Shown here: positions 1-10,233 of the stretch, piece by piece
Numbering within the stretch: position 1 is the first letter of the stretch
Layout of the letters: each line of letters begins with the position of its first letter
From: Halomarinibacterium sedimenti
GTDB lineage: Bacteria > Bacteroidota > Bacteroidia > Flavobacteriales > Flavobacteriaceae
Assembly (NCBI RefSeq): GCF_019312585.1
Contig: NZ_JAHWDP010000005.1
Location: forward strand, 62,001-126,000
Reading direction: 5' to 3'
DNA: 64,000 nt
Made by a program: the position numbers and the translations under genes
Notes under the pieces: generated by a model
What the model was told of the DNA's origin: nothing
What the model saw: the letters and a program-made list of their open reading frames with translations, nothing else
The model's database searches: none

Positions 1-295
1 CTCTTAAAGGAAGACCAACTCTGTGTCGAATACCTCTGTAACAACCAATATCCATTAAGCGTTTAATGCTTAATTGAATTTCGCTACGTAATTCACCTTC
101 AATCTTGAAAGACCCAACAGCGTCACGAATGGCACCAATTTCATCATCGGTCCAATCGTTTACTTTTTTGTCTTCGCTAACTCCGGCTTTTTCTAGGATA
201 TCTTGGGCACGGCTTCTACCAATACCAAAGATATACGTTAACGCGATTACACCCCTTTTATTCTTAGGGATATCTACACCTGCGATTCTTGCCAT
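1..295 (-). CDS. rpsM: 30S ribosomal protein S13 (C-terminus beyond window)
   Basis: S13 sits in the head of the small subunit and contacts the P-site tRNA and the bridge to the large subunit. The first 98 codons are visible; they begin [19 protein letters not shown] and include the helix-two-turn-helix stretch with [15 protein letters not shown]. The gene runs off the left edge, so the basic C-terminal tail is not seen. It starts 3 bases after the rpmJ stop and is the last visible gene of the spc part of the super-operon. Confidence 0.96.
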   Translation of the reverse strand, partial: MARIAGVDIPKNKRGVIALTYIFGIGRSRAQDILEKAGVSEDKKVNDWTDDEIGAIRDAVGSFKIEGELRSEIQLSIKRLMDIGCYRGIRHRVGLPLR

Positions 296-298
296 AAT

Positions 299-415
299 TT
301 ATCCTTGTCTTTGTTTAAACCTTGGGTTCTTTTTGTTAATAACATACAAGCGTCCGTTTCTGCGAACTATCTTACAGTCGGCGCTTCTTTTTTTAATGGA
401 TGCTCTTACTTTCAT
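299..415 (-). CDS. rpmJ: 50S ribosomal protein L36, zinc-free type
   Basis: This 38-residue protein ([20 protein letters not shown] at its start, ending NPRFKQRQG) is L36, a small protein of the large subunit. Of the zinc ligands found in the C+ form of L36 only Cys14 remains; the positions of the other Cys residues hold Ser and Asn and the His position is changed, so it is the C-minus form that does not bind zinc. It lies between infA and rpsM, the standard place. Confidence 0.95.
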   Translation of the reverse strand: MKVRASIKKRSADCKIVRRNGRLYVINKKNPRFKQRQG

Positions 416-420
416 CTCAA

Positions 421-636
421 TTAGTATCTATAGGTTATGCGAGCTTTACTTAAATCGTATGGGCTCATTTCTAATTTAACTTTATCTCCAGGTAATAATT
501 TAATATAGTGCATACGCATTTTCCCGGAAATATGCGCTGTAACAATGTGACCATTTTCCAATTCTACCCGAAACATAGCATTAGATAATGCTTCTACTAT
601 GGTTCCGTCTTGTTCTATTGCCGCTTGTTTTGCCAT
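421..636 (-). CDS. infA: Translation initiation factor IF-1
   Basis: IF-1 occupies the ribosomal A site during initiation and assists IF-2 and IF-3. The 71 residues form the usual single S1/OB-fold domain, with the family pattern [17 protein letters not shown], the [10 protein letters not shown] strand and the [16 protein letters not shown] core. Length is normal. It follows secY by 2 bases and precedes rpmJ, as in other Bacteroidota spc operons. Confidence 0.97.
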   Translation of the reverse strand: MAKQAAIEQDGTIVEALSNAMFRVELENGHIVTAHISGKMRMHYIKLLPGDKVKLEMSPYDLSKARITYRY

Positions 637-638
637 AA

Positions 639-1982
639 TTATGCTACTGCTTTTCTATTTTTTCCACTCTTCATTAAACCATCATAATGACGATTTAACA
701 AGTATGAATTAATTTGTTGCATGGTGTCAATAGCCACCCCTACCATAATTAGTAGTGAAGTACCACCATAAAATAATGCCCATCCTTGTTGGATACCCAT
801 AATCTTAACAACAATAGCGGGGAAAATTGCTATAAGTGCTAAAAATATAGATCCTGGGAAGGTAATTTGAGACATAATTCTATCTAAAAACTCAGCTGTA
901 TCTGTACCTGGTTTAATTCCAGGAATAAATCCTCCGCTTCGTTTTAAATCGTCGGCCATTTTATTAGTAGGAACAGTGATAGCCGTATAGAAATATGTAA
1001 ATATGATAATAAGTATTGCAAAAACAACATTATACCATAACCCAAATATATCACTAAATGTAGCTCTAATAGATTGCGCTAATTCACTTTCAGATAAACT
1101 AGCTACAGCCGATGGAACAAACATTATTGCTTGAGCAAAGATAATTGGCATTACCCCAGAAGCATTCAACTTTAATGGGATAAACTGTCTTGCTCCAAAA
1201 ATATTCTTCTCATATCCTCCACTTGCAGTTCTTCGTGCATACTGAACAGGAATCTTTCTAACCGCCATAACAAGCATGATGGATAATAGAATAATGACAA
1301 ACCAAATTACTAATTCGATAAGAATCATAATTAAACCTCCATTAGATTCAAATACTCTAGAAGCAAATTCTTGAGCAAATGATTGCGGTAATGTTGCAAT
1401 AATACCTACCATAATAAGTATTGAGATACCATTTCCAACTCCTTTATCTGTAATCTTTTCTCCTAGCCACATTGCAAAAATACACCCTGTAACTAAAATT
1501 ACTATTGAAGAAACATAGAATAAAGCAGATTGTCCCATTACAAAAGCCTCTGGAGGAACACCTAGTGCCGGTAATCCTGCTAAGTAACTTGGTGCCTGCA
1601 CCAAACAAATACCAATAGTTAACCAACGTGTTATCTGGGTAATCTTCTTCCTTCCACTTTCACCTTCTTTTTGAAGTTTCTGTAAATAAGGAATAGCAAT
1701 TTGCATTAATTGAACCACAATCGAAGCAGAGATATAAGGCATAATCCCAAGTGCAAAAACCGATGCATTGGCAAAAGCCCCACCTGTAAATGCATTCAGT
1801 AATCCGCCAATTCCGCCAGCATCAAAATTACCAGCAAACTCACTTAATTTAGCGGCATCAATACCTGGTAAAACTACTTGTGCTCCAAAACGGTACACTA
1901 ATAAAAGACCTAACGTAAGCATGATTCTGTTACGAAGCTCTTCTATCTTATAAATATTTTTTATGGTTTCAATAAATTTCAT
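639..1982 (-). CDS. secY: Protein translocase subunit SecY
   Basis: SecY is the channel of the Sec translocon in the inner membrane and passes signal-peptide proteins across or into it. The 447-residue product has the expected series of about ten hydrophobic segments, the [10 protein letters not shown]-like plug region (here [19 protein letters not shown]), and long cytoplasmic loops around [10 protein letters not shown] and the C-terminal [15 protein letters not shown] segment. It is 13 bases downstream of rplO and 2 bases before infA, so it is cotranscribed with the ribosomal genes. Confidence 0.98.
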   Translation of the reverse strand: MKFIETIKNIYKIEELRNRIMLTLGLLLVYRFGAQVVLPGIDAAKLSEFAGNFDAGGIGGLLNAFTGGAFANASVFALGIMPYISASIVVQLMQIAIPYLQKLQKEGESGRKKITQITRWLTIGICLVQAPSYLAGLPALGVPPEAFVMGQSALFYVSSIVILVTGCIFAMWLGEKITDKGVGNGISILIMVGIIATLPQSFAQEFASRVFESNGGLIMILIELVIWFVIILLSIMLVMAVRKIPVQYARRTASGGYEKNIFGARQFIPLKLNASGVMPIIFAQAIMFVPSAVASLSESELAQSIRATFSDIFGLWYNVVFAILIIIFTYFYTAITVPTNKMADDLKRSGGFIPGIKPGTDTAEFLDRIMSQITFPGSIFLALIAIFPAIVVKIMGIQQGWALFYGGTSLLIMVGVAIDTMQQINSYLLNRHYDGLMKSGKNRKAVA

Positions 1983-1995
1983 CCTATCAAATAAA

Positions 1996-2448
1996 TTATA
2001 ATGTTACAGCCTCTCCACCAGCTCCTTCAATAGCAGCTTTTGCAGTTGCGGTAAATTTATGAGCAGATACTTTTAACTTAGATTTCAATTCTCCTCTTCC
2101 TAATATCTTCACCATTTCATTCTTACCTGCAAGTCCTAAACCAACAAGTGTATCAAAATCTACTGTATCCTTTATTTTCTTATTGTCTACCAAATCCTGA
2201 AGGGTATCAAGGTTGATACCTTGGTACTCTTTACGGTTCACATTAGTGAAGCCAAACTTAGGAACACGACGTTGTAATGGCATCTGTCCACCTTCAAATC
2301 CTAATTTCTTAGAATATCCCGAACGTGACTTTGCTCCTTTATGTCCACGAGTAGCAGTTCCGCCTTTTCCTGAGCCTTGCCCACGTCCTACGCGCTTTGC
2401 TTCTTTCTTTACTGAACCTTCAGCTGGTTTTAAATTACTTAAATCCAT
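1996..2448 (-). CDS. rplO: 50S ribosomal protein L15
   Basis: L15 is a 23S rRNA-binding protein needed late in large-subunit assembly. The 150 residues carry the glycine- and arginine-rich N-terminal extension (VGRGQGSGKGGTATRGHKG) and the family segment GFEGGQMPLQRRVPKFGF. It lies between rpmD and secY. Confidence 0.97.
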   Translation of the reverse strand: MDLSNLKPAEGSVKKEAKRVGRGQGSGKGGTATRGHKGAKSRSGYSKKLGFEGGQMPLQRRVPKFGFTNVNRKEYQGINLDTLQDLVDNKKIKDTVDFDTLVGLGLAGKNEMVKILGRGELKSKLKVSAHKFTATAKAAIEGAGGEAVTL

Positions 2449-2459
2449 TTCTGTATATC

Positions 2460-2639
2460 TTATTTAGTTTCAACTGAAACTAGGTGACTAACTTTTTTTA
2501 CCATACCAAGAATAGTTGGCGTATCTTCATGTTCTACTGTCTGACCCATTTTTCTCAAGCCTAATGACGCTAGAGTCCTTTTTTGGGTAGCTGTACGATT
2601 AATATCACTTCGTACTTTCGTTATTTTAATTTTTGCCAT
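2460..2639 (-). CDS. rpmD: 50S ribosomal protein L30
   Basis: A 59-codon gene reading MAKIKITKVRSDINRTATQK at its start and ending VSHLVSVETK, which is the short bacterial L30. The segment TLASLGLRKMGQTVEH is the family core. I placed it from the sequence between rpsE (start 3177, end 2653) and rplO (start 2448); the 13- and 11-base gaps fit the compact operon. Confidence 0.95.
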   Translation of the reverse strand: MAKIKITKVRSDINRTATQKRTLASLGLRKMGQTVEHEDTPTILGMVKKVSHLVSVETK

Positions 2640-2652
2640 GTCTTTTGGTATT

Positions 2653-3177
2653 TTATCCTTTAAACAATTTCTCTAATGAAATTCCTCTTTGCTTAGCAAC
2701 AGTTTCAGCACTTCGTAACTGTAATAATGCATCAAAAGTAGCTTTTACAACGTTGTGAGGATTTGATGATCCTTGAGACTTTGATAATACATCGTGTACT
2801 CCTACGGCTTCCAATACAGCACGTACAGCACCACCAGCAATAACTCCCGTACCAGGCGCTGCAGGTAATAATGTTACTCTTGCTCCACCATACTTTCCTT
2901 TTTGTTCGTGAGGAAGTGTAACTTTATTTAATGGAATACGCACCAAGTTTTTCTTTGCATCCTCAATAGCTTTTGCAATAGCACTAGCTACATCTTTAGA
3001 CTTTCCAAGCCCTTGCCCTACTACTCCTTTTTCATCACCTACAACTACAATAGCAGAAAATCCAAATGCTCTACCTCCTTTGGTAACTTTAGTAACACGT
3101 TGTACTCCTACCAAACGATCTTTTAATTCAAGACCTCCAGGTTTTACAATCTCTACGTTTTTATAATCTTGATACAT
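2653..3177 (-). CDS. rpsE: 30S ribosomal protein S5
   Basis: S5 lies at the mRNA entry side of the small subunit and affects decoding accuracy. The 174 residues show the double-stranded RNA-binding-like N-terminal half ([20 protein letters not shown]) and the C-terminal half with [21 protein letters not shown]. It starts 3 bases after rplR ends. Confidence 0.98.
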   Translation of the reverse strand: MYQDYKNVEIVKPGGLELKDRLVGVQRVTKVTKGGRAFGFSAIVVVGDEKGVVGQGLGKSKDVASAIAKAIEDAKKNLVRIPLNKVTLPHEQKGKYGGARVTLLPAAPGTGVIAGGAVRAVLEAVGVHDVLSKSQGSSNPHNVVKATFDALLQLRSAETVAKQRGISLEKLFKG

Positions 3178-3180
3178 ATC

Positions 3181-3537
3181 TTAAAATTTTAATCCGCCCT
3201 CACGAGCTCCTTCTGCTAATGATTTAACTCTTCCGTGATATAGATAACCTCCTCTATCAAAAGTAACTGCTTCAACACCTGCTTTTACAGCTTTTTCAGC
3301 AATTGCTTTACCTACCATTTTGGCAGCTTCGCTCTTATTTACTTTTGAAACATCGATACCTTTATCTCTTGACGATGCCGCAGTAATTGTCTTACCACTT
3401 ACATCATCAATAAGTTGCGCATAAATTTCTTTATTGCTTCTGAAAACAGCCAAACGCGGACGTTGCTCTGTTCCCGAAACGGTTTTTCTAATTCTGAAGC
3501 GAATTCTTTCTCTTCTTTCTTGTTTAGATAATGCCAT
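3181..3537 (-). CDS. rplR: 50S ribosomal protein L18
   Basis: L18 binds 5S rRNA and, with L5, anchors the central protuberance. The 118-residue product starts with a basic segment ([20 protein letters not shown]) and has the family core [18 protein letters not shown] and the C-terminal [20 protein letters not shown]. Length is normal. Confidence 0.97.
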   Translation of the reverse strand: MALSKQERRERIRFRIRKTVSGTEQRPRLAVFRSNKEIYAQLIDDVSGKTITAASSRDKGIDVSKVNKSEAAKMVGKAIAEKAVKAGVEAVTFDRGGYLYHGRVKSLAEGAREGGLKF

Positions 3538-3548
3538 AACTTATATGC

Positions 3549-4091
3549 TTATGCAGATTTACCTGCTTTTCTTCTTAATATTTCTCCAACAAACTTGATT
3601 CCTTTTCCTTTGTAAGGCTCTGGCTTACGGAAGGCTCTTATCTTAGCAGCAACTTGTCCTACTAATTGTTTATCGTGAGAGGTTAATTTTACAATAGGAT
3701 TCTTACCTTTTTCGGTTACAGTTTCTACTTTCACCTCTGGAGCAACGTCCAACACTATATTGTGTGAAAATCCAACAGCTAAATCCAATTTTTGACCTTG
3801 GTTAGAAGCACGGTAACCCACACCTACTAATTCAAGTTCTTTGGTCCAACCAGTGGAAACACCTTTTATCATGTTATTCACTAACGATCTATATAAACCG
3901 TGTTTTGCTCTATGATCTTTCGCATCAGAAGGACGTTCTACATAAACATTTCCTTCCTCTACTTTTACGCTAACCGCTTCAAATTCTTGGGTTAACTCGC
4001 CTAATTTTCCTTTAACAATGATTGTACTGTCTTTTACATCGACAGTTACACCACTTGGAATCGCTACGGGGTTATTACCTATTCTTGACAT
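3549..4091 (-). CDS. rplF: 50S ribosomal protein L6
   Basis: L6 is near the factor-binding site of the large subunit. It has two repeated alpha/beta domains; the start MSRIGNNPVAIPSGVTV and the C-terminal signature KPEPYKGKGIKFVGEILRRK are diagnostic. At 180 residues it is of normal length, 11 bases after rplR in map order. Confidence 0.98.
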   Translation of the reverse strand: MSRIGNNPVAIPSGVTVDVKDSTIIVKGKLGELTQEFEAVSVKVEEGNVYVERPSDAKDHRAKHGLYRSLVNNMIKGVSTGWTKELELVGVGYRASNQGQKLDLAVGFSHNIVLDVAPEVKVETVTEKGKNPIVKLTSHDKQLVGQVAAKIRAFRKPEPYKGKGIKFVGEILRRKAGKSA

Positions 4092-4103
4092 TTCTTGGTT
4101 ATT

Positions 4104-4505
4104 TTAGTAAACGTAACACAATACTTCACCACCTACATTTTGAGCCTTAGCCTGCTTGCCTGTCATCACTCCAGCTGAAGTTGAAACAACGGCAATACCT
4201 AAACCATTCAAAACTCTTGGCATTTCATCAGCACCTGCATACTTACGTAAACCTGGTTTACTTATTCTTTGAATTTTTTTGATAACAGGGTCTTTAGTAA
4301 GCTTATCATACTTTAAAGCTATTTTAATAGTCCCTTGAGGATTTTTTCCTTCCTCAAATTTGTAACTTAAAATATACCCTTGTTCAAAAAGAATCTTAGT
4401 GATTTCCTTTTTTAAATTGGAAGCAGGCACCTCTACAACGCGATGACCAGCTTTAACTGCATTTCTAACTCTAGTTAGAAAATCTGAAATTGGATCTGTG
4501 TTCAT
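4104..4505 (-). CDS. rpsH: 30S ribosomal protein S8
   Basis: S8 is a primary 16S rRNA-binding protein and in E. coli also represses the spc operon. The 133 residues begin [20 protein letters not shown] and end with the conserved [20 protein letters not shown] region. A 68-base gap separates it from rpsN, longer than most in this operon; I see no clear hairpin there. Confidence 0.97.
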   Translation of the reverse strand: MNTDPISDFLTRVRNAVKAGHRVVEVPASNLKKEITKILFEQGYILSYKFEEGKNPQGTIKIALKYDKLTKDPVIKKIQRISKPGLRKYAGADEMPRVLNGLGIAVVSTSAGVMTGKQAKAQNVGGEVLCYVY

Positions 4506-4573
4506 TTATATAAATTAGCGGATGTGGTTTTCCAGTTTATTCTGAAACCTTCACCCCATTAAACTCTATTTTT

Positions 4574-4843
4574 TTACCAGCTAGCTTTTCTTACTCCTGG
4601 AATAAGTCCTTGATTGGCCATCTCACGAAACATTACACGTGAAATCCCAAAAGTTCTCATATAGCCTTTAGGTCTTCCTGTAAGTTTGCAACGATTGTGC
4701 ATACGAATAGGAGAAGCATTTTTAGGTAACTTTTGTAATGCTTCATAATCACCAGCTTCTTTTAAAGCTTTGCGTTTTTCAGCATATTTTGCTACAGTTT
4801 TTGCTCTTTTTACCTCACGGGCTTTCATTGATTCTTTAGCCAT
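4574..4843 (-). CDS. rpsN: 30S ribosomal protein S14, zinc-free type
   Basis: S14 binds 16S rRNA in the head of the small subunit. This is the long 89-residue C-minus form: the CxxC pairs of the zinc-binding form are absent and a single Cys remains in [20 protein letters not shown]. It lies 3 bases from rplE. Its zinc-free type matches the zinc-free L36 in the same operon. Confidence 0.97.
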   Translation of the reverse strand: MAKESMKAREVKRAKTVAKYAEKRKALKEAGDYEALQKLPKNASPIRMHNRCKLTGRPKGYMRTFGISRVMFREMANQGLIPGVRKASW

Positions 4844-4846
4844 CTC

Positions 4847-5398
4847 TTAGTTCTTTTTAAAGGGTAAACCTAGTTCGGTTAATAATGATTTTGCTTCTTG
4901 GTCTGTCTTAGCTGAAGTTACAAATGTGATATTCATACCTTCAATTTTCTTTACTTTATCGATATCGATTTCAGGAAAGATAATCTGCTCAGTAATACCT
5001 AATGAATAGTTTCCTCTACCATCGAAGCCTGTAGCTTTAATTCCACCAAAATCACGTACTCGAGGTAAAGCAGAAGTAATAAGTCTATCTAAAAACTCAT
5101 ACATTCTTTCTCCACGTAGCGTTACACGAGTTCCAATTGGCATTCCTTTACGCAACTTAAATGTTGCTACGTCTTTTTTGGAAAGTGTTGGAACTGCTTT
5201 TTGCCCTGTTATTTTGGTTAATTCTTCTACAGAATATTCAATTAACTTTTTATCGGCCACAGCACTTCCAACTCCTTGAGACACAACAATGCGTTCTAGT
5301 TTTGGAACTTGCATTACATTTTTGTAGCCAAATTCGTCTGTAAGAGCATTAATTACTCTACTCTTATATTCTTCCTTAAGTCTTGGTGTATATGCCAT
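4847..5398 (-). CDS. rplE: 50S ribosomal protein L5
   Basis: L5 binds 5S rRNA and forms part of the central protuberance. The 183 residues include the conserved [20 protein letters not shown] and [19 protein letters not shown] segments. It begins 2 bases after rplX ends, suggesting coupled translation. Confidence 0.98.
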   Translation of the reverse strand: MAYTPRLKEEYKSRVINALTDEFGYKNVMQVPKLERIVVSQGVGSAVADKKLIEYSVEELTKITGQKAVPTLSKKDVATFKLRKGMPIGTRVTLRGERMYEFLDRLITSALPRVRDFGGIKATGFDGRGNYSLGITEQIIFPEIDIDKVKKIEGMNITFVTSAKTDQEAKSLLTELGLPFKKN

Positions 5399-5400
5399 AA

Positions 5401-5715
5401 CTATAATACTTGATTCGATTTTTTAGCAAATCGTACTTTTTTATCGCCTTCCATTTTATATCCTACTCGAGTGGCTTCACCAGATTTAGGATCTTTTAAT
5501 GAAAGGTTTGAAATATGAATAGGAGCTTCTTTTTCGGAAATTCCACCTTGAGGACTCGCCGCACTTGGCTTCTCATGTTTCTTAACCAGATTAACTCCTT
5601 CAACTATTGCTTTGTTCTTCTCACGGATGATACGCATAACTTTACCTTCTGAACCTTTATGGTCTCCAGAAGTAACAAGTACAGTATCTCCGGTTTTAAT
5701 TTTAAGCTTTCCCAT
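5401..5715 (-). CDS. rplX: 50S ribosomal protein L24
   Basis: L24 is an early assembly protein of the large subunit. The 104-residue product has the N-terminal KOW motif ([20 protein letters not shown]) followed by the [20 protein letters not shown] region. It lies between rplN and rplE. Confidence 0.97.
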   Translation of the reverse strand: MGKLKIKTGDTVLVTSGDHKGSEGKVMRIIREKNKAIVEGVNLVKKHEKPSAASPQGGISEKEAPIHISNLSLKDPKSGEATRVGYKMEGDKKVRFAKKSNQVL

Positions 5716-5729
5716 CGTTTGTTTTCGTA

Positions 5730-6098
5730 TTAAAGCACTTCTGGTGCTAATGATACTATTTTCATAAATTGCTTATCACGAAGTTCACGTGCTACGGGTC
5801 CAAAAACACGAGTTCCTCTCATCTCACCTTGTGGGTTAAGAAGCACACATGCATTATCATCGAAACGAATGTAAGAACCATCTGGTCTTCTTACTTCTTT
5901 AACAGTACGTACCACAACTGCAGTTGAAACGCTTCCCTTTTTAATGTTTCCATTAGGAGTCGCTTCTTTAACAGTCACAACAATTTTGTCTCCAATTGAA
6001 GCATACCTTCTTTTGGTACCTCCCAGAACACGGATACAAAGTACTTCTTTGGCTCCTGTGTTATCTGCTACTTTAAGTCTTGATTCTTGTTGTATCAT
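5730..6098 (-). CDS. rplN: 50S ribosomal protein L14
   Basis: L14 sits at the subunit interface and contacts 16S rRNA. The 122 residues start [20 protein letters not shown] and contain [20 protein letters not shown] and [13 protein letters not shown], all family landmarks. The gap to rpsQ is 2 bases. Confidence 0.98.
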   Translation of the reverse strand: MIQQESRLKVADNTGAKEVLCIRVLGGTKRRYASIGDKIVVTVKEATPNGNIKKGSVSTAVVVRTVKEVRRPDGSYIRFDDNACVLLNPQGEMRGTRVFGPVARELRDKQFMKIVSLAPEVL

Positions 6099-6100
6099 GA

Positions 6101-6364
6101 TTACTTCGCTCTTTCAATTATTTCTACTAATCGCCAGCACTTGGTTTTACTTAAAGGTCTAGTTTCCATGATCTTTACAGTATCGCCTTCGTTACAGTCG
6201 TTCTTTTCGTCGTGCGCAACGTATTTTTTCGTTTTTAACACGAACTTTCCGTACATAGGGTGTTTTACTTTCTTTACTTCACTAACTACAATGGATTTTT
6301 CCATTTTGTTGCTAGTTACAATCCCAATACGTTCTTTTCTTAAATTTCTTTTAGTTTCTTCCAT
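6101..6364 (-). CDS. rpsQ: 30S ribosomal protein S17
   Basis: S17 is a small OB-fold protein that binds the 5' domain of 16S rRNA. The 87 residues include [19 protein letters not shown] and [19 protein letters not shown] with the conserved [20 protein letters not shown] stretch. Length is normal. Confidence 0.97.
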   Translation of the reverse strand: MEETKRNLRKERIGIVTSNKMEKSIVVSEVKKVKHPMYGKFVLKTKKYVAHDEKNDCNEGDTVKIMETRPLSKTKCWRLVEIIERAK

Positions 6365-6379
6365 CTTTCAGCTGTACAA

Positions 6380-6571
6380 TTATTGCACTTCTCTTTTAGT
6401 TAGTTCTGTCGCAATTCTAGCTATAGCTCTTCTTTGAGTTTTTAACTGAATTGGATTTTCCAACGGTGATATAGCGTGAGCAATTTTAAGATCTGTATTA
6501 GCTTTTTTAATTTCGGCTAATTTTTCCTGTAGCTCTACTGTTGATGCCTCTTTTATTTCTGATTGTTTCAT
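6380..6571 (-). CDS. rpmC: 50S ribosomal protein L29
   Basis: L29 lies beside the exit tunnel and helps dock trigger factor and SRP. The 63-residue helical protein begins MKQSEIKEASTVELQEKLAE and contains the IENPIQLKTQRRAIARI-like motif (here LENPIQLKTQRRAIARIATE). It sits between rplP and rpsQ. Confidence 0.96.
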   Translation of the reverse strand: MKQSEIKEASTVELQEKLAEIKKANTDLKIAHAISPLENPIQLKTQRRAIARIATELTKREVQ

Positions 6572-6589
6572 AGTGACAATTTCAAAAAA

Positions 6590-7009
6590 TTAAGCTTGAT
6601 AATCTCTAGACATGATAAACTTGGTCTTTACAGGTAGCTTTTGAGCAGCCAATCGTAATGCTTCTTTAGCAGTCTCTAATGTAACACCAGATACTTCAAA
6701 CAATACTCTTCCAGGTTTAACGACAGCTACCCAATATTCTACAGCTCCTTTTCCTTTACCCATACGTACCTCAAGAGGCTTCTTAGTGATTGGTTTATCT
6801 GGAAAAATCATTATCCAGAGAGACCCTTCTCTTTTCATATAACGGGTAGCAGCAATACGAGCAGCTTCTATTTGACGTGCTGTCAAGAAATTTTGATCTA
6901 AAGATTTGATACCAAAGGTTCCGTAAGATAGCTGGTTTCCTCTTCCAGCAACACCTTTCATACGGCCTTTTTGGGTTTTACGGTATTTTGTTCTTTTAGG
7001 TTGTAACAT
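6590..7009 (-). CDS. rplP: 50S ribosomal protein L16
   Basis: L16 organises the A-site region of 23S rRNA. The 139 residues start [19 protein letters not shown] and show the [20 protein letters not shown] and [20 protein letters not shown] signatures. Length is normal. Confidence 0.98.
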   Translation of the reverse strand: MLQPKRTKYRKTQKGRMKGVAGRGNQLSYGTFGIKSLDQNFLTARQIEAARIAATRYMKREGSLWIMIFPDKPITKKPLEVRMGKGKGAVEYWVAVVKPGRVLFEVSGVTLETAKEALRLAAQKLPVKTKFIMSRDYQA

Positions 7010-7029
7010 TTTTTCTTTTCTTTAAAAAA

Positions 7030-7752
7030 TTACTTTCTGTTACGACGTGATTTGTTACCACCTCGACCAGCATTTCCTTTTCCAGATTTCTTGTTGGACA
7101 TTCCAACTAATGGTGAAAGTTCTCTTTTACCATATACTTCGCCTTTCATAATCCATACTTTCACACCCAATCTACCATAAGTAGTGTGAGCTTCTGCTAA
7201 AGCATAGTCTATATCGGCTCTAAAGGTTGATAAAGGGATACGTCCTTCCTTGTAGCCTTCTGAACGTGCCATTTCCGCACCATTCAAACGGCCTGAGATT
7301 TGCACCTTAATACCTTCGGCATTCATACGCATGGTAGCAGCAATAGCCATTTTTATAGCACGACGATATGAGATACGATTCTCAATTTGTCTTGCGATGC
7401 TTGCAGCCACTAGAAATGCATCTAGTTCAGGTCTTTTAATCTCATGGATGTTTATTTGTACATCTTTACCTGTAATTTTCTTAAGCTCTTCTTTTAACTT
7501 GTCTACCTCTTGCCCACCTTTTCCGATAATGATACCAGGTCTAGCAGTAGTGATAGTAACGGTTACAAGTTTAAGCGTACGCTCGATAATTACCCTTGAC
7601 ACACTAGCTTTACTTAAACGAGCGTGAACATATTTTCTAATCTTGTCGTCTTCGGCTAATTTATCGCCGTAGTCGTTGCCTCCATACCAGTTGGATTCCC
7701 ATCCTCTAATGATACCTAAGCGATTCCCGATTGGATTTGTCTTCTGTCCCAT
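7030..7752 (-). CDS. rpsC: 30S ribosomal protein S3
   Basis: S3 lies at the mRNA entry tunnel. The 240-residue protein has an N-terminal KH domain ([11 protein letters not shown]-type loop, here [17 protein letters not shown]) and a C-terminal domain with [21 protein letters not shown], then a basic glycine-rich tail ending GNKSRRNRK. It starts 4 bases after rplV ends. Confidence 0.98.
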   Translation of the reverse strand: MGQKTNPIGNRLGIIRGWESNWYGGNDYGDKLAEDDKIRKYVHARLSKASVSRVIIERTLKLVTVTITTARPGIIIGKGGQEVDKLKEELKKITGKDVQINIHEIKRPELDAFLVAASIARQIENRISYRRAIKMAIAATMRMNAEGIKVQISGRLNGAEMARSEGYKEGRIPLSTFRADIDYALAEAHTTYGRLGVKVWIMKGEVYGKRELSPLVGMSNKKSGKGNAGRGGNKSRRNRK

Positions 7753-7756
7753 TTAA

Positions 7757-8167
7757 TTACTTGCTTTGTGTGTTATCGTTAGCTCCTAAAACCAGTGTTA
7801 CGTGGTTGGAACGTTTTCTAATTCTATGTGCGCGTCCTTGTGGAGCAGTACGAAGTCTTTTTAACATTGTACCTCCATCAACACGAATTTCTTTAACAAA
7901 AAGATCTGCATCTTCTACCGAAGCATCTTCATTCTTAGATTGCCAATTAGCAATAGCAGAAAGAAGTAATTTCTCCAATCGTCGAGATGATTCTTTTTGA
8001 CTAAACTTTAAAATACTAAGCGCTTTATCTACTTTTTCTCCACGAATTAGGTCTGCCATTAGACGCATCTTTCTTGGTGATGTAGGGCAATTATTCAACT
8101 TCGCGAAATACTGTGTCTTCTTCGCTTCCTTGATTTGTTCTGCTCTTTCTCTTTTACGAACTCCCAT
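7757..8167 (-). CDS. rplV: 50S ribosomal protein L22
   Basis: L22 lines the exit tunnel with a long beta hairpin, a known site of macrolide resistance. The 136 residues include [19 protein letters not shown] and the tunnel-loop region around [20 protein letters not shown]. The N-terminus carries an extra basic stretch ([18 protein letters not shown]). Confidence 0.97.
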   Translation of the reverse strand: MGVRKRERAEQIKEAKKTQYFAKLNNCPTSPRKMRLMADLIRGEKVDKALSILKFSQKESSRRLEKLLLSAIANWQSKNEDASVEDADLFVKEIRVDGGTMLKRLRTAPQGRAHRIRKRSNHVTLVLGANDNTQSK

Positions 8168-8173
8168 GGCTTA

Positions 8174-8452
8174 TTATTTTTTTCCTTTGTTTTTAGCACC
8201 TGCGTGACCACGGAATGATCTTGTAGGTGAAAATTCTCCTAATTTATGTCCTACCATGTTTTCAGTTACATATACTGGAACAAATTGTTTCCCATTATGC
8301 ACCGCTATGGTTTGCCCAACAAAGTCTGGTGTAATCATAGAAGCGCGTGACCAAGTTTTGATAACGGTTTTCTTGTTAGACTCAACATTTTGTTGAACTT
8401 TTTGGTCTAATTTGTAGTGAACGTAAGGTCCCTTTTTTAATGATCTTGCCAT
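8174..8452 (-). CDS. rpsS: 30S ribosomal protein S19
   Basis: S19 forms a complex with S13 in the head of the small subunit. The 92 residues begin [19 protein letters not shown] and include [20 protein letters not shown], the family signature. It starts 3 bases after rplB ends. Confidence 0.98.
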   Translation of the reverse strand: MARSLKKGPYVHYKLDQKVQQNVESNKKTVIKTWSRASMITPDFVGQTIAVHNGKQFVPVYVTENMVGHKLGEFSPTRSFRGHAGAKNKGKK

Positions 8453-8455
8453 AAC

Positions 8456-9280
8456 TTATTTCTTTCTACGTTCTATAATGTATTTGTTACTAGCTTTAGT
8501 TTTAGAACGGGTTCTATATCCTTTTGCAGGAATACCGTTTCTAGAACGTGGATGTCCACCTGAAGATTTTCCTTCACCACCTCCCATTGGGTGATCAACA
8601 GGGTTCATTACCACAGGTCTTGTACGAGGACGTCTACCTAACCATCTAGATCTACCGGCTTTACCAGAAACCATTAATTGATGATCACTGTTTGAAACAG
8701 CACCAATAGTTGCCATACAAGTTGAAAGAATCATTCTAGTCTCACCAGAAGGAAGTTTCACTGTTGCATATTTTCCATCACGAGCCATTAGCTGTGCAAA
8801 CGCACCAGCACTACGCGCCATTACAGCACCTTGACCAGGATGAAGTTCTATACAAGAGATAATTGTACCTAATGGAATATTCTCTAAGACCATACTGTTT
8901 CCAATTTCTGGAGCTACGCTCTCACCTGAAACAATATTTTGTCCTACTTGAAGACCATTTTGAGCAATGATATAGCGTTTTTCACCGTCTTGATAATTTA
9001 CCAAAGCAATAAACGCTGTACGATTTGGATCGTATTCTATTGAAGCGACGGTTGCGGGAATACCGTGCTTATCACGTTTAAAATCTATGATTCTATAACG
9101 TTTTTTATGACCACCACCTACGTAGCGCATGGTCATTTTTCCTTGACTATTTCTACCACCAGAACGTTTTTTCGGAGCGAGCAAGCTCTTCTCCGGCTTA
9201 TCAGTTGTTATGGCGTCAAAACCATTTACAACTCTAAAACGCTGTCCCGGGGTGATAGGTTTTAATTTTCTTACTGACAT
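8456..9280 (-). CDS. rplB: 50S ribosomal protein L2
   Basis: L2 is needed for subunit association and lies near the peptidyl-transferase centre. The 274 residues start [20 protein letters not shown] and contain the C-terminal motif [19 protein letters not shown] with the conserved histidine. Length and context are normal. Confidence 0.99.
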   Translation of the reverse strand: MSVRKLKPITPGQRFRVVNGFDAITTDKPEKSLLAPKKRSGGRNSQGKMTMRYVGGGHKKRYRIIDFKRDKHGIPATVASIEYDPNRTAFIALVNYQDGEKRYIIAQNGLQVGQNIVSGESVAPEIGNSMVLENIPLGTIISCIELHPGQGAVMARSAGAFAQLMARDGKYATVKLPSGETRMILSTCMATIGAVSNSDHQLMVSGKAGRSRWLGRRPRTRPVVMNPVDHPMGGGEGKSSGGHPRSRNGIPAKGYRTRSKTKASNKYIIERRKK

Positions 9281-9305
9281 TGTTGTCTTTCTTTAAATCT
9301 AAAAA

Positions 9306-9596
9306 TTAGATATTAGCGTAAAAATCTATTGTATCACCTTCCGCCACCTGTACAACTGCTTTTTTATAAGCGGTTGTTTTACCAGTTTGGACACCCGTTT
9401 TCGTATAACGAACACGTCTGTCTGGGCGGACATTCATTGTGCGAACTGAAGTAACAGAAACTCCATATGCAGCTTCCACTGCATTTTTGATTTCAATCTT
9501 GTTCGCCTTAGGGTTTACTACAAACGTAAAACGGTTATTTTCTTCCGCTCCTCTTGTAGCTTTTTCTGTAATAATAGGTTTAATTAAGATATTCAT
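9306..9596 (-). CDS. rplW: 50S ribosomal protein L23
   Basis: L23 surrounds the exit tunnel and docks trigger factor. The 96 residues begin MNILIKPIITEKATRGAEEN and include NKIEIKNAVEAAYGVSVTSV. It lies between rplD and rplB. Confidence 0.97.
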   Translation of the reverse strand: MNILIKPIITEKATRGAEENNRFTFVVNPKANKIEIKNAVEAAYGVSVTSVRTMNVRPDRRVRYTKTGVQTGKTTAYKKAVVQVAEGDTIDFYANI

Positions 9597-9603
9597 CTTG
9601 CTT

Positions 9604-10233
9604 CTATTTACTTAAGTTTTGTTCAATTTCTTCCAAAGAACCTTCAAATAACACGAGGCTATTTGCATTCATAATTTTGTAAGTACTTAATTCTGAGTTA
9701 GTTACAACTTCAGTTCCTTTCAAATTACGAGACGACAAATATACATTATTATTTGAGTCTCCCAACACAAACAAAGATTTTTTGTTTTCAAGTCCTAACG
9801 ACTTTAAAACTGAAGTAAATTCTTTGGTCTTAGGAGTGTCTATTGTAAAATCCTCTAGTACCACGATAGCATTGTCATTTGCCTTCATTGTTAAGGCCGA
9901 ACGACGTGCTAAACGCTTTAAGTTTTTATTCAATTTGAATGAATAATTTCTAGGTCTTGGACCAAACATACGTCCACCACCTTTAAAAACTCCAGATTTG
10001 ATACTTCCCGCACGGGCAGTACCAGTTCCTTTTTGTTTTTTAATCTTTCTAGTTGAACCAGCGATCTCTGCACGCTCTTTTGCTTTATGCGTTCCTTGTC
10101 TTTGATTGGCAAGAAACTGCTTTACATCAAGATATACTGCGTGATTGTTTGGCTCTATACCGAATACGTCTTTAGAAAGGTCTACCTTTCTTCCCGTATC
10201 TTTTCCGTTTTTATCTAAAACTGCTACCTTCAT
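9604..10233 (-). CDS. rplD: 50S ribosomal protein L4
   Basis: L4 binds 23S rRNA and lines the exit tunnel; in E. coli it also represses the S10 operon. I start it at the ATG at 10233 ([19 protein letters not shown]), giving 209 residues of family length; a frame-open extension to 10278 lies inside rplC and has no family support. The ATG overlaps the rplC stop by one base (TAATG), pointing to coupled translation. The loop residues GTGTARAGSIKSGVFKGGG are the tunnel extension. Confidence 0.97.
   Translation of the reverse strand: MKVAVLDKNGKDTGRKVDLSKDVFGIEPNNHAVYLDVKQFLANQRQGTHKAKERAEIAGSTRKIKKQKGTGTARAGSIKSGVFKGGGRMFGPRPRNYSFKLNKNLKRLARRSALTMKANDNAIVVLEDFTIDTPKTKEFTSVLKSLGLENKKSLFVLGDSNNNVYLSSRNLKGTEVVTNSELSTYKIMNANSLVLFEGSLEEIEQNLSK

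Noticed and set aside
105-479. Open frame of 124 codons on the plus strand near the left edge
   Set aside because: It lies antisense to rpsM and rpmJ; no family resemblance and it covers known coding sequence.
5161-5343. Plus-strand open frame over rplE
   Set aside because: Antisense shadow of a conserved ribosomal gene with no start context of its own.
9930-10112. Minus-strand frame inside rplD
   Set aside because: Lies in another frame of L4; low-complexity lysine-rich translation is a by-product.
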